This document shows positions 49,310 to 60,293 of a stretch of DNA of 64,000 nucleotides, one piece after another. The notes below the pieces were generated by a model, which was not told the DNA's origin, made no database searches, and worked only from the letters and a program-made list of their open reading frames with translations. The position numbers and the translations under genes are program-made. Each line of letters starts with the position of its first letter. Position 1 is the first letter of the stretch. Source of the DNA: Kibdelosporangium philippinense (GTDB taxonomy: Bacteria > Actinomycetota > Actinomycetes > Mycobacteriales > Pseudonocardiaceae); contig NZ_JAJVCN010000002.1 in the NCBI RefSeq assembly GCF_021390435.2, forward strand, positions 1,116,001-1,180,000. Direction: 5' to 3'.

Positions 49310-50137
49310 TTGTCTCGACACCGCTCCCCCGGCGGGCCGCAGCAGTCTGCAGTGATGGTGGAGGCGCTTGAACGCCCCTCCGCCGACGATCGCGTAGAGC
49401 GTGGTGCGCACCGGCTTCCGGCGCCACCGTCCGCACTCCGCGGTCGTGTTGTGGTCGCAGCTGTCGCGCTTGGCGCGTTCGCAGCTGCAGCAGCTGGTCA
49501 AACGCTCAAAGGCGGCGCCGCCACGACCGATGGTGACGTCACCCCGCTCGCGAACGCGCAGGACGCCTCCGCCGCACTCGGCGTCGGTGGCGACAGTCGC
49601 GGCGCGACCATCGCTCCCGAGATCCTCACCGTCGCGCAGGTCAGCGACGCAGGCGAAGAAGCCCGCAAGCTCACGCAGAGCGCGCAGCTCATCGCCAACC
49701 GCACGGCCAAGATCCAGAAGGAAGCCGCTGAGGCTGCCGAGAAGGCCCGCGTCAAGTACGTCCGGCCAGCGGAAGGTGCTTTCACCTCCGGCTTTGGCGC
49801 CCGGTGGGGCACGACCCACTTCGGCATCGACATCGCGAACCGGATCGGCACCCCGATCCGCGCGGTCACCGACGGTGTCGTGATCGAGGCAGGCCCGGCG
49901 AGCGGTTTCGGCCTCTGGGTTCGCATCCAGCACGCGGACGGCACGATCAGCGTCTACGGCCACATGGACACCATCGGCGTGCGTGAAGGCGCCAAGGTCA
50001 AGGCGGGCGACCAGATCGCGCGCATGGGCAACCGTGGCCAGTCCACCGGCCCGCACCTGCACTTCGAGATCTGGGACGCCAACGGCCGCAAGATGAACCC
50101 GGCCAGCTGGTGCGCCCAGAAGGGCATCAGGCTCTGA
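49310..50137 (+). CDS. M23-family peptidoglycan endopeptidase (LytM domain)
   Basis: A 275-residue protein: a basic N-terminus (LSRHRSPGGPQQS), one membrane segment (RVVVAAVALGAFAAAAAG), a helical linker with coiled-coil character (EEARKLTQSAQLIANRTAKI) and a C-terminal LytM domain. Zinc ligands are the His and Asp of THFGIDIA and the last His of GPHLHFEIW. Such enzymes cut peptidoglycan cross-links at the cell surface. I chose the TTG at 49310 because actinobacterial relatives start (M/V)xRHRSPGG; an ATG at 49355 is the alternative. It is equivalent to Rv0950c. Confidence 0.88.
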   Translation: MSRHRSPGGPQQSAVMVEALERPSADDRVERGAHRLPAPPSALRGRVVVAAVALGAFAAAAAGQTLKGGAATTDGDVTPLANAQDASAALGVGGDSRGATIAPEILTVAQVSDAGEEARKLTQSAQLIANRTAKIQKEAAEAAEKARVKYVRPAEGAFTSGFGARWGTTHFGIDIANRIGTPIRAVTDGVVIEAGPASGFGLWVRIQHADGTISVYGHMDTIGVREGAKVKAGDQIARMGNRGQSTGPHLHFEIWDANGRKMNPASWCAQKGIRL

Positions 50138-50381
50138 CGAACCACGCCCCGGCGACCCGCCAGGCCGAACAGATGGCAGGCGAGCCGCGGGGCGACTGAC
50201 AGCCGACGCAACGTCGTTTACGACCAGCGGGCGCGTGCTGGCCAAGCAATGACCGCCAGGCTCCGACGAGTCTGCGTAGCTCCCGGCCAACTTCGACAGG
50301 CTGCGCCGCAGACAGGCGCTCGACGCCGTCCAGATAGCCACCCACGCGGTCCGCAAGCGCGCGGAACAAGATGTCGTCCAC
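50127..50381 (-). CDS. Small conserved CxxC protein
   Basis: An 84-residue soluble protein: a helical N-terminal half (DDILFRALADRVGGYLDGVE ...) and a basic C-terminal half with CVGCQS and a further Cys (AICSAW), which could bind a metal. AAGGGG lies eight bases before the GTG at 50381. The 3' end overlaps the M23 gene by 11 bp. Family not recognised beyond a pattern seen in actinomycete hypothetical proteins. Confidence 0.6.
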   Translation of the reverse strand: MDDILFRALADRVGGYLDGVERLSAAQPVEVGRELRRLVGAWRSLLGQHAPAGRKRRCVGCQSPRGSPAICSAWRVAGAWFVRA

Positions 50382-50580
50382 TGGGTTACCCCTTGCTTGG
50401 TGCTGTTTTTTGGCATGACCGCAGTCAAGCACAGGGGTCTGACAATTTTAGAACTGATGGTCGATGGCTCTGGCCGGACTGGCGCTCGTCGGCAAGATTT
50501 CACGGTCTCGGCACCGGTCTGACCGCGGCTCCCGGATGTTGGCGTGCAGGGCCGGTCTGACTGAGGCGCTTGTTTGCCGG

Positions 50581-51294
50581 TCAGGCCGTGGCCGGGGTTG
50601 GCTGCTCACTGGGCTTTGCCGCTCGTTCGAGGACCTTGCGGCCGTAGACGTAGCGGGCGGCGAGCGCGACGCCCTTGTTCACGATCGTCTGAGGCAGCGG
50701 CATCGGTCGCAGCACGTCGACAATCAGGACAATTCGCTCACCGCTGCTTTCGTTGACGACTTCATGGTTCCAGCTGTCGTCGAACAGGACGCTCTGCCGT
50801 TCTTGCCAGGTGTACCAATGGTCCTTTACGCGAATGCTCGGTGGCGCATCCTCCGGCACCTTCAGCCCGAGGTGGTAGCGCAAGTACCCACAGTACGGGC
50901 CCTCGTGTTCAGGAATTGACTTCCCGGGCTCAAGAATGGAGAAGAACGCCTGAAAGACGTTAGGGATCGATGCCAAAAGCGCCGTTGTCCGAGGGCATTT
51001 CGAGGCGTTCGGCTCAGCCCGCTCACCCATCGCCCACAGGTAGAAGATCTTCCACTCGTTCGGCGTCGCGTTCGAGATGCTTGCCTGGTCAGGGTCTAAA
51101 TCGTGATACGCGGGCAGCGTCGTACGATCAGCGAGGACCTCGTCGAGCTCGCTGCGGATATCAGCGTAAGAATTGTCCAGGCTCCGCAGCGCTGGATATG
51201 TCTCGTCGATGTCGAAAAGTACCGGACGCTGGTCACCACCTGCCGTCTGCCTGAACCACTTGCTGACAGCTTCTTGAACGGGTTTGGTATTCAC
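50581..51294 (-). CDS. Aspartyl/asparaginyl beta-hydroxylase-domain protein
   Basis: A 237-residue iron/2-oxoglutarate oxygenase of the Asp_Arg_Hydrox type (double-stranded beta helix). The first metal His is in PEHEGPYCGYLRYHLGL, the second in DDSWNHEVVNES, and the 2-oxoglutarate-binding Arg in GERIVLIVDVLRP. Relatives hydroxylate Asp/Asn in peptides or act on lipids (LpxO). A single gene between the CxxC protein and uvrD. It is not part of the mycobacterial version of this block, so it is an insertion here. Natural-product tailoring is possible but unsupported. Confidence 0.82.
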   Translation of the reverse strand: MNTKPVQEAVSKWFRQTAGGDQRPVLFDIDETYPALRSLDNSYADIRSELDEVLADRTTLPAYHDLDPDQASISNATPNEWKIFYLWAMGERAEPNASKCPRTTALLASIPNVFQAFFSILEPGKSIPEHEGPYCGYLRYHLGLKVPEDAPPSIRVKDHWYTWQERQSVLFDDSWNHEVVNESSGERIVLIVDVLRPMPLPQTIVNKGVALAARYVYGRKVLERAAKPSEQPTPATA

Positions 51295-51443
51295 ATCTGC
51301 CCCCTGCAGAAAAGTACGACCAGTGATCTCGATACTGGCCGCAGGCGGCGGGGAGACGCATCGGGGAACACCCGCAACGACCCCTGAACAAACCCTTAGG
51401 AGTCGGGTTGCCCAGAGGTCGAATGGTGGGGCTAGCTACATTG

Positions 51444-53777
<2,334 letters not shown>

Positions 53778-54489
53778 CGCGATTAAAGGTACTCGCCCGT
53801 GCCGACAAATCTGGGACCGCCTCGCACATGTGTGCACTCGGTCTTTGTGAGGGCCGAGTTTGGCGCGTTGAACGCCAATGCCAGGAACTTAACCAAGTCC
53901 TTGCGCTGGCCGCTTGCGAGCATCTCAAGGTCCATTAAGGACAGGAATTCGCCTCGTCAGTCACACATGTCACATCAGCCCCACCTATTACGGGACGTAG
54001 TGCCGCGAAGGCCACCCTCGCGGCGTTCAACGCAGCAATCTCGACCCTCGCACCCCTGAACGCCACGCGATGCCCGCACCCCTCGCCCAGGTAGTCAGTT
54101 CCAGCAGCGACCCACCCGCGTTAGCCACAAATATTCGCAGGTCAACGGCTCGCGCACGCCTCGGGTATCAACCAAACTCCGAACCCTAGTTCCTGACATT
54201 GGCGTCTAACGCGCGAAGGGAGGCCCTCGCGCGTCTAACGCCGCCAAGGTGGCCTTCACGGCAACGAAGCCCGTGGCGCGGACTTGCCAAGTTCGTCAGG
54301 CATAGAACCAGCTCATAAATGGTTCGCACGAGTGGCGTGTGGCGGAGTACTTCTGTGCTCAGGGGGCTTCATCAGGAGTTCGGGGTCTGTTTCCGGGGTT
54401 TTCCGGGGCTCATCCCTGATCCATTCGCCTGCCGCGGGCGACAGTCTTGAACAGGAGTTGGCCAGAGCAACGGACGGGGAGTGGGGAAC
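53778..54489. other. Non-coding region with short palindromes
   Basis: Seven hundred bases without a supportable gene. They contain hairpins of a recurrent type: GCCGCGA/TCGCGGC (54002-54024) and ACGCGCGA/TCGCGCGT flanked by GTCTAACG repeats (54203-54240), followed by CCAAGGTGGCCTTCACGGC (54243-54261). These look like extragenic palindromes rather than genes. Confidence 0.5.
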
Positions 54490-55158
54490 GTGTTCGAAGA
54501 CCTGATGCCAGACCTCACCGCGCTGTCACCGGTCGCGGTGCTGGTGACGATCTTCGTGCTGTCGTTCCTCGAGACGAGCGTCGTGATCGGCGTCGTCCTG
54601 CCGGGGGAAGTGCTCGTTGGCGCGTGCATCGGGGTGTTGCACGTCGCATGGTCGCCGCTAGCCGGGGCGGTGGCGGCCGTGGGATGCCTTGCGGGCCAGT
54701 TGGGTGGTTACGCGCTTGGTCGCTGGTCGGGGCCCGCGATCAAGCACGGCTGGGTCGGTCGCAAGGCTGGCCCGAAGCGGTGGGCACAAGCCGAGCACCT
54801 GGTTGGGGAATCAGGTGGCTGGCTCCTGGTGACAGCGCGGTTCGTCTCTGTGGCGCACACGCTGGCACCGGTGCTCGCCGGGACGTTGCGGATGCCGTTG
54901 CGGAAGTTCACCGCGTACGCGGCCATCTCCGCGGTGGTGTGGGCGGCGCTGTGGACCGCGGTCGGGGCCGCGTTGTCGGGCGCGAGCCAGATCATCGACC
55001 CTGGCCTGCTGTCCTTCGCGATGGTCGGCGGTGGCGTGATCATCGGCGGGATCATCATGACCAAGCTGCTCCGCCGGTTCGACAAGGCCGCCGACGAGCG
55101 CGCTGACCAAGAACGGAGGCCTGCGCTCGACGTGCGCACCGCGGTTGTGTCAAGATGA
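54490..55158 (+). CDS. DedA-family membrane protein
   Basis: A 222-residue protein with four to five hydrophobic helices and the DedA/SNARE-associated pattern: an early FLETSVVIGVVLPGE motif, GQLGGYALGRWSGP, and the basic RFVSVAHTLAPVLAGTLRMP loop (F-x-R-F... arginine). DedA proteins are thought to be undecaprenyl-phosphate or phospholipid flippases dependent on the proton gradient. GTG at 54490 follows GGGGA; a GTG at 54481 is also possible. The C-terminal 30 residues are charged and cytosolic. Confidence 0.88.
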   Translation: MFEDLMPDLTALSPVAVLVTIFVLSFLETSVVIGVVLPGEVLVGACIGVLHVAWSPLAGAVAAVGCLAGQLGGYALGRWSGPAIKHGWVGRKAGPKRWAQAEHLVGESGGWLLVTARFVSVAHTLAPVLAGTLRMPLRKFTAYAAISAVVWAALWTAVGAALSGASQIIDPGLLSFAMVGGGVIIGGIIMTKLLRRFDKAADERADQERRPALDVRTAVVSR

Positions 55159-55314
55159 TTGGGTGCGGACAGAGCGCTTTTACTTTTTCTACGGGACCCG
55201 GACTCCGGCTCCCGTGGTTCTCTGACGCCACCAGACACCACGAAGCCCCCGGAGTCCGCGGACCCCGGGGGTTTCGCACTCCCGGGGCAGGCTCCAAGTA
55301 GAACAGGAAAGCCG

Positions 55315-55587
55315 ATGACCCCAACCACCGAGAACGGCACCGCCTCGGAAGACATCGACGCGCTCCGCAAGGAGATCGACTGGCTCGACGCCGAGATCCT
55401 GCGGCTGGTGAAACGCCGGGTCGAGGTGTCGAAGACGATCGGCGCGGCACGGATGGCCGCGGGCGGCCCGCGCATCGTCTACAACCGGGAGATGGACGTT
55501 CTGGCGCGCTACCGGGAGCTTGGGCCGGAAGGTCGTCAGCTGGCGATGGCTCTGCTCAACCTCGGCCGAGGCCGACTAGGGCGCTAA
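55315..55587 (+). CDS. AroQ-type chorismate mutase
   Basis: A 90-residue all-helical chorismate mutase. Catalytic and binding positions are in LRKEIDWLDAEILRLVKRRVE (N-terminal Arg and Lys/Arg) and RIVYNREMDVLARYRELGPE; the ending LLNLGRGRLGR is the actinobacterial signature. It is the counterpart of M. tuberculosis Rv0948c, which is activated by binding DAHP synthase through its C-terminal end. AGGAAAG precedes the ATG. Converts chorismate to prephenate for Phe/Tyr synthesis. Confidence 0.92.
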   Translation: MTPTTENGTASEDIDALRKEIDWLDAEILRLVKRRVEVSKTIGAARMAAGGPRIVYNREMDVLARYRELGPEGRQLAMALLNLGRGRLGR

Positions 55588-55661
55588 GCCCGATCAAACT
55601 CAACTAAATATCAGGGCGATCACCCATCCGAGCAGTCGAGCGGACGAGGCACACTGGAACC

Positions 55662-55970
55662 ATGGTGCTGGACTTGATCGCCGTGATCATCGTCATCGTG
55701 GCCCTTGTGGCCGCCCTTGCCCACGTCGGGTACTTGACGCTGCTGAACAACGCGGCGAACAAGCGCGCGGGTGGCGGGCCGATCGCTCAATACGTCCGTT
55801 CCCGCTGGCCGATCGCCGGTGTGACGACAGCCGGAGCCCTGCTCGGACTGTTGCTCACCGGCGGCAGCGGGTTCGTCGACATCCTGGCGATTCTGATCGG
55901 CGGCGGCTCGGGAGCCGTAGCCGTGAAGTCGCTCGAGTCAACCCAGAAGAAGTACAAGACCGAAAAGTAG
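55662..55970 (+). CDS. Small membrane protein of unknown function
   Basis: A 102-residue protein: an N-terminal helix (LDLIAVIIVIVALVAALAHV), a short loop with Arg/Lys residues and a second hydrophobic part (WPIAGVTTAGALLGLLLTGGSG and DILAILIGGGSGAVAV), ending in a Lys-rich tail. Two or three membrane passes. No family recognised and no operon partner. Confidence 0.6.
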   Translation: MVLDLIAVIIVIVALVAALAHVGYLTLLNNAANKRAGGGPIAQYVRSRWPIAGVTTAGALLGLLLTGGSGFVDILAILIGGGSGAVAVKSLESTQKKYKTEK

Positions 55971-56116
55971 ACCGACCGGTCAAGCTCGAAGAAGCAGGAC
56001 CCGGGGCCCCGAGCCCGGCCTCAACGCAGGCACCCCGCAGAGAAGACGGGGTGTCGGGCCTCGGCTCTGTCACGCCGGTCATTCACGCCGCCCCGCCGCG
56101 CCCACCAGCCCCGGCT

Positions 56117-56330
56117 TCGTCGCGCCAGCCACTGACACCACCGGCTGCGCCTTACCCGCCAGCCGCGCCTTTGTCGCGCCAGCCACTCACGCCATCCCGC
56201 CCTGCCCGCCAGCCGCGGCTTTGTCGCGCCAGCCACTCACGCCATCCCGCCCTGCCCGCCAGCCGCGGCTTTGTCGCGCCAGCCACTCACGCCATCCCGC
56301 CCTGCCCGCCAGCCGCGCCTTTGTCGCGCC
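56117..56330. repeat. 50-bp tandem repeats
   Basis: Three near-identical 50-bp units (56171-56220, 56221-56270, 56271-56320) begin TTGTCGCGCCAGCCACTCAC and end CGCGGCT or CGCGCCT; a partial fourth follows at 56321 and degenerate units precede from about 56063 (54-bp spacing). Since 50 is not divisible by three, no repeat protein is encoded. The minus-strand core GCGTGAGTGGCTGGCGCGAC loosely resembles the arms of the REP-like palindrome. Confidence 0.8.
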
Positions 56331-56712
56331 GGTCATTTACGCCACGCAACACGCCCGACGCCGCCCCAACCACAGCGGCAAGCAGGCACTGAGCGGTGTC
56401 GGCAGCGTGGGGCGGGGTGGAAATGACCGGCTTTGGCGACAAAGCCCGTCCGCGCGGAGCGCGGACAATCAGACACTGTCAAGGGAGTTCACCCGGTCGT
56501 GTGGCAACGAATGTTGTTGCTTACCAGCGTTTCTACGTGCGATGCGTCAGGCATACCCTGGCGTAGGTGAGCACTGACGGACCCTCCGAAACGGACCGCG
56601 CGCGACCCGTGCGGCCCGTCGTTTCCGGGTCCCTTCTTCCGACTCGTGCGGTCGCCATGTCGTGATCATGAGTAATCGCGTCATGACCGGCAGTGAGAAG
56701 GGTCACATCAGC

Positions 56713-57588
56713 ATGACCAGCGGGGAGCATCAGCCAGAACGCGGACGTCATCGGCATACCCAGGGCACGTGGACCCCTGAAGTCACGCACGTGCACCCAC
56801 CCGCTCACGCCCGCCCCGACCCTGTCCCGCCACCGACCGCGGCCGAGACGACCATTCCCGGCCTGCACAAGTTCGACCTCGGCACCATCCCCGCCTCCGT
56901 CACCCCGCCGAAGACGTGGCGTACGGCGGCCTGGTTCGCCGTCGGCTCGTCGCTTGCCGTCGTGCTTGGCCTGGTGTTCGCGGCCGCCGCGCTGGTCGGC
57001 CAGCCCAAGAGCACCGAGACCATCGACGCGCTGCCCGGGGTGCCGAGCGCGATCTACCTCGACGATCCCAGCGCCACGCAAAGCTCCCAACAGAGGTCCG
57101 CCACCAGCCGCGCGGAGCGGTCCACGGTCGTGCCGGGCCACAGCCAGTCCATCCGGGGTTCAGGCAACGCGCCGACCGCGGGCAGCAGCGTGCGCACGAG
57201 CGTCCCGCCGACTTCCAGCTCCACGGCGCCGCCGCCCTATACCCCGCCGGTCAGGGAGACCACGCCGAAGCGGGCGCTGGCGACCAACGACGCGAAGCAG
57301 ATCGGTGACCGGACCGAGGCGTTCTACGCGGCCATCACCAGCAACCCGGACGCGGCGTACCAGATGACCACCGGTGAGATGCGCGGTCAGGGTGAGCAGG
57401 CGTTTCGTGAGCGCTACGCCGACATCAAGAAGGTCCAGGTCCGCCGGATCAGCATCGACCCCAACCAGGGGACCACGGTCAGTGAGGTGACCGTCACAAA
57501 ACGGGACGGGACTACGTTTACCGAGCGTAGGAGGCTGAAATTCACGTCAGGCAGAGATCCGAAAATCAGTTCTGAAGTTACCCATTAA
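56713..57588 (+). CDS. Single-pass membrane protein with NTF2-like extracytoplasmic domain
   Basis: About 291 residues from ATG 56713 (AAGGG upstream; other ATGs at 56668 and 56683). A His/Pro-rich cytoplasmic N-terminus precedes one membrane helix (TAAWFAVGSSLAVVLGLVFA), a Ser/Thr/Pro-rich extracellular linker and a folded end of about 100 residues (GDRTEAFYAAITSNPDAAYQ ... GTTFTERRRLKFTSG). That end resembles the C-terminal parts of the next gene product and of the second kinase. It is first in the rightward cluster and may anchor or feed a signal to the kinases. Confidence 0.7.
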   Translation: MTSGEHQPERGRHRHTQGTWTPEVTHVHPPAHARPDPVPPPTAAETTIPGLHKFDLGTIPASVTPPKTWRTAAWFAVGSSLAVVLGLVFAAAALVGQPKSTETIDALPGVPSAIYLDDPSATQSSQQRSATSRAERSTVVPGHSQSIRGSGNAPTAGSSVRTSVPPTSSSTAPPPYTPPVRETTPKRALATNDAKQIGDRTEAFYAAITSNPDAAYQMTTGEMRGQGEQAFRERYADIKKVQVRRISIDPNQGTTVSEVTVTKRDGTTFTERRRLKFTSGRDPKISSEVTH

Positions 57589-57750
57589 GTCTTGGGCCGA
57601 ACAGGCCGATACCGACAGTGCCAGCGGTGACCGCTGGCCCAGTCGAGGTACAGACAGGCCGACGGAAATCCCCGAACGGGTGAAACCTGAGGTGGCCCTC
57701 CGTGACTCGATGAACCGAGTAGCAGTGACACACACGCAAGGAAGTAACCA

Positions 57751-58611
57751 GTGGAGCGTCCGACGTCTGGTCGCCGGCACATCCGAGCCGGATCGATCAC
57801 CGTTGCGGAGCTGATCAAGAACCGGCCGACCCCGGTTCATCTCCCCGCCCGCGACGAGGCCGTCACCGAAGTGATGCCATCCGGCATCGACACGGAACCG
57901 ATGCCGCCGGTCGACCAGGGCGAGGCCCAGCCGCTGCCGTCGCAGGCTCCGAACACCCACCATCGCCGCCAGCCGGCCCGCAGCGGGCAGCTGGCCAAGC
58001 TCGCCGGTCTCGGCGTCGCCGCCGCGGTGCTGGTCGCTTCCGTCGCCGCCGCCTCGATCATCAACACCAAGCGGCAGTCCGAGCCGGACGTCGTCGACCG
58101 CCCGGTTGCCGAGATGACCAACGAGCAGGCCCTGCTGCCGAACATGTTCACGCTGAACGCGGGCAACGCGCCGCGGATCACCACCGAGATGCCCGCGCCC
58201 AACAGGGGCAGCGCCTCGGCAACCGTCGACAACGGCCGCCGTCCGGTCGACGCGAAGAAGCTGTCCGGCCCCGCGACGCCGCAGGCCGCGATCCCGAACA
58301 CCGCGCCGACCGACGTCGAGTTGGTCAGGGAGTACTACAAGCTGCTGGCGAGCCAGCCGCAGCAGGCCCTCGGGCTGCTCGACGGGCTGCTCCGGCAGAC
58401 CGATCTGTCCCACTTCCTGAACTCTTGGTCGCAAGCTCGCAACATTCATGTCGTCGATGTGCAGCCGCGTGGTGACGGAGCGTTGCTCGCCGTCGTCGAG
58501 ATGATCCTGCCCGACGGCGACACCGCGAGGGTTCAGCAGCTGCTCAGGGTCACTGACAGCCAACCGAAGCGGATCACCGGCGCCGAGATCGTGTCCGCTC
58601 AGCGGAGCTAG
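57751..58611 (+). CDS. Single-pass membrane protein, second in the kinase cluster
   Basis: A 286-residue protein: a basic N-terminus with RRHIRAGSITVAELIKNRPT, one membrane helix (LAKLAGLGVAAAVLVASVAA), a linker and a C-terminal domain of about 95 residues (VELVREYYKLLASQPQQALG ... GDTARVQQLLRVTD). AAGGAAG lies seven bases before the GTG. The C-terminal domain has the same alpha-then-beta layout as in the neighbouring membrane protein and in kinase 2. No family name can be given with certainty. Confidence 0.72.
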   Translation: MERPTSGRRHIRAGSITVAELIKNRPTPVHLPARDEAVTEVMPSGIDTEPMPPVDQGEAQPLPSQAPNTHHRRQPARSGQLAKLAGLGVAAAVLVASVAAASIINTKRQSEPDVVDRPVAEMTNEQALLPNMFTLNAGNAPRITTEMPAPNRGSASATVDNGRRPVDAKKLSGPATPQAAIPNTAPTDVELVREYYKLLASQPQQALGLLDGLLRQTDLSHFLNSWSQARNIHVVDVQPRGDGALLAVVEMILPDGDTARVQQLLRVTDSQPKRITGAEIVSAQRS

Positions 58612-58894
58612 GCTGCCGAACTGTTACGCCCGATTGAGACGCGACAAGCACCTCGTGTCACCAATGTGACCCCCGATCGGGCTAAGCTGGGCGGCGCCCC
58701 GAGGAATGGGCCGGTGTGTGGCGTTGGTCTCATTCTCCGCGCCGGATAGTCCGACACGCCGGTGGCGTTCGTATCCAGGTAACGGTCTTGTGGTCGTGCG
58801 CGAAGAGTGAGCGCATAGCCTGGAGGCGGTCCATGGGGTTGTCCGCCTGAGAAGAGAAGATGGCCGGCGAGCAGTTCGCGGGCAAGGAGGTGTC

Positions 58895-60208
58895 GTGAGC
58901 GACGAAGGCCGACTGGTAGCCGGTCGCTACCGGCTCGTGCATCGCATCGGCACCGGCGCCATGGGCGTGGTCTGGCAGGCGAGGGACGAGCGGCTGAACA
59001 GAGTCGTCGCCGTCAAGCAGGTCCTGCTGCAGACCGGCCTGTCACAGGACGAGATCAACGAGGCACTCGAACGCGTACAGCGCGAGGGCCGGATCGCCGC
59101 GAAACTGCACCACCCGAACGCCGTGACGGTCTTCGACGTCGTCGACGAGGACGACGCGCCGTGGCTGGTCATGGAGTACGTCCCGAGCCAGAGCCTGGCC
59201 GCGGCGATGAAGGAGCGCGGGGCGCTGCCGCCGCTCGAAGTCGCCGCGATCGGCGCGCAGATCGCGGCGGCGCTGGCCGCCGCGCATGCCGCGGGCATCG
59301 TTCACCGGGACATCAAGCCGGGCAACATCCTGCTCGCCGACAACGGCTCGGTGAAGATCACCGACTTCGGTATCTCACGGGCGAGTGACGACGTCACCGT
59401 GACCAAGACCGGCCTGATCGCCGGTACGCCCGCCTACCTGGCGCCTGAGGTCGCGTACGGCAAGGACCCGACACCACCCACAGATGTCTTCTCCCTCGGT
59501 TCGACGCTGTACGCGGCGGTCGAGGGCGAGCCACCGTTCGGCCTGAGCGAGAACACGCTCGGCCTGTTGCACGCGGTGGCCGCTGGCCGGATCAACCCGC
59601 CTCAGCTGGCAGGACCGCTGGAGCCGGTACTGATCGCACTGCTGGCCACAGAAGCCGAGGATCGCCCGACCGCCGCGTACGCCAGGGACATGCTGGCCGC
59701 GGTCGCTCGTGGTGACCATCCGGACGTGCCGGAGACGCGGACTGTGTTCGCCGGTCCGTCGAACACCGACCCGCGCACGAGGGCCATCTCGCCGCCGAGC
59801 GCACGGTCGCGCACGGGCGTTCGTCCCGCTGCCGCTCCGCCTCCGCCGCGTAAGCAGTCCAAGCGGCCGTACGTCCTGGCCGCCGTGATGGCCGCGCTGG
59901 TGCTGGCCCTTGGCGGCTGGCTGATCGCGGCGAGCGGGGACGAGAAGCGGAACGACCCGCAGCCGTCGAACATCAACAGCTCACAGACGACAACCACCTC
60001 GGCTCCGACGTTCACCTACACCGAGACGAACACCGAGACGAGTTCGTCGTCCTCACAGCGGCCGACCACCAGGTCGACACCGAGGTCGACGTCCAGCTCG
60101 CCGACGTCCAGCTCATCGTCCTCGTCGCCGTCCAGCTCGAGGCCGCCGTCGTCGACGAGCTCGACGCCGAGGTCGACACCTTCAACAACAGAACCACCAA
60201 CTCCGTAA
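58895..60208 (+). CDS. Membrane Ser/Thr protein kinase 1
   Basis: A 437-residue Hanks-type kinase. The Gly loop is GTGAMGVVW (about 19-27), the ATP Lys41 is in VAVKQ, the catalytic Asp139 in VHRDIKPGN, the metal Asp157 in DFGIS and the APE motif in YLAPEV. A juxtamembrane Pro/Arg stretch leads to a membrane helix (about 326-348), then only a Ser/Thr-rich extracellular tail (TSSSSSQRPTTRSTPRSTSS) without a folded sensor. Actinobacterial PknB-type kinases phosphorylate cell-wall and division proteins. AAGGAGG precedes the GTG. Confidence 0.92.
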   Translation: MSDEGRLVAGRYRLVHRIGTGAMGVVWQARDERLNRVVAVKQVLLQTGLSQDEINEALERVQREGRIAAKLHHPNAVTVFDVVDEDDAPWLVMEYVPSQSLAAAMKERGALPPLEVAAIGAQIAAALAAAHAAGIVHRDIKPGNILLADNGSVKITDFGISRASDDVTVTKTGLIAGTPAYLAPEVAYGKDPTPPTDVFSLGSTLYAAVEGEPPFGLSENTLGLLHAVAAGRINPPQLAGPLEPVLIALLATEAEDRPTAAYARDMLAAVARGDHPDVPETRTVFAGPSNTDPRTRAISPPSARSRTGVRPAAAPPPPRKQSKRPYVLAAVMAALVLALGGWLIAASGDEKRNDPQPSNINSSQTTTTSAPTFTYTETNTETSSSSSQRPTTRSTPRSTSSSPTSSSSSSSPSSSRPPSSTSSTPRSTPSTTEPPTP

Positions 60209-60293
60209 ACCAAAGCAACCTCCGGGTGCGTCCAAACGACACATAAGTAAGGTCCTTTGGTCGCAGTCATCCAGCCGTAACGGGAGTTAGGCG

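Noticed and set aside
56171..56320. CRISPR array
   Set aside because: The 50-bp units are directly adjacent without unique spacers, and no cas genes are near.
56051..56392. Proline-rich protein over the 50-bp repeats
   Set aside because: The 50-bp period shifts the frame each unit; no ribosome binding site.
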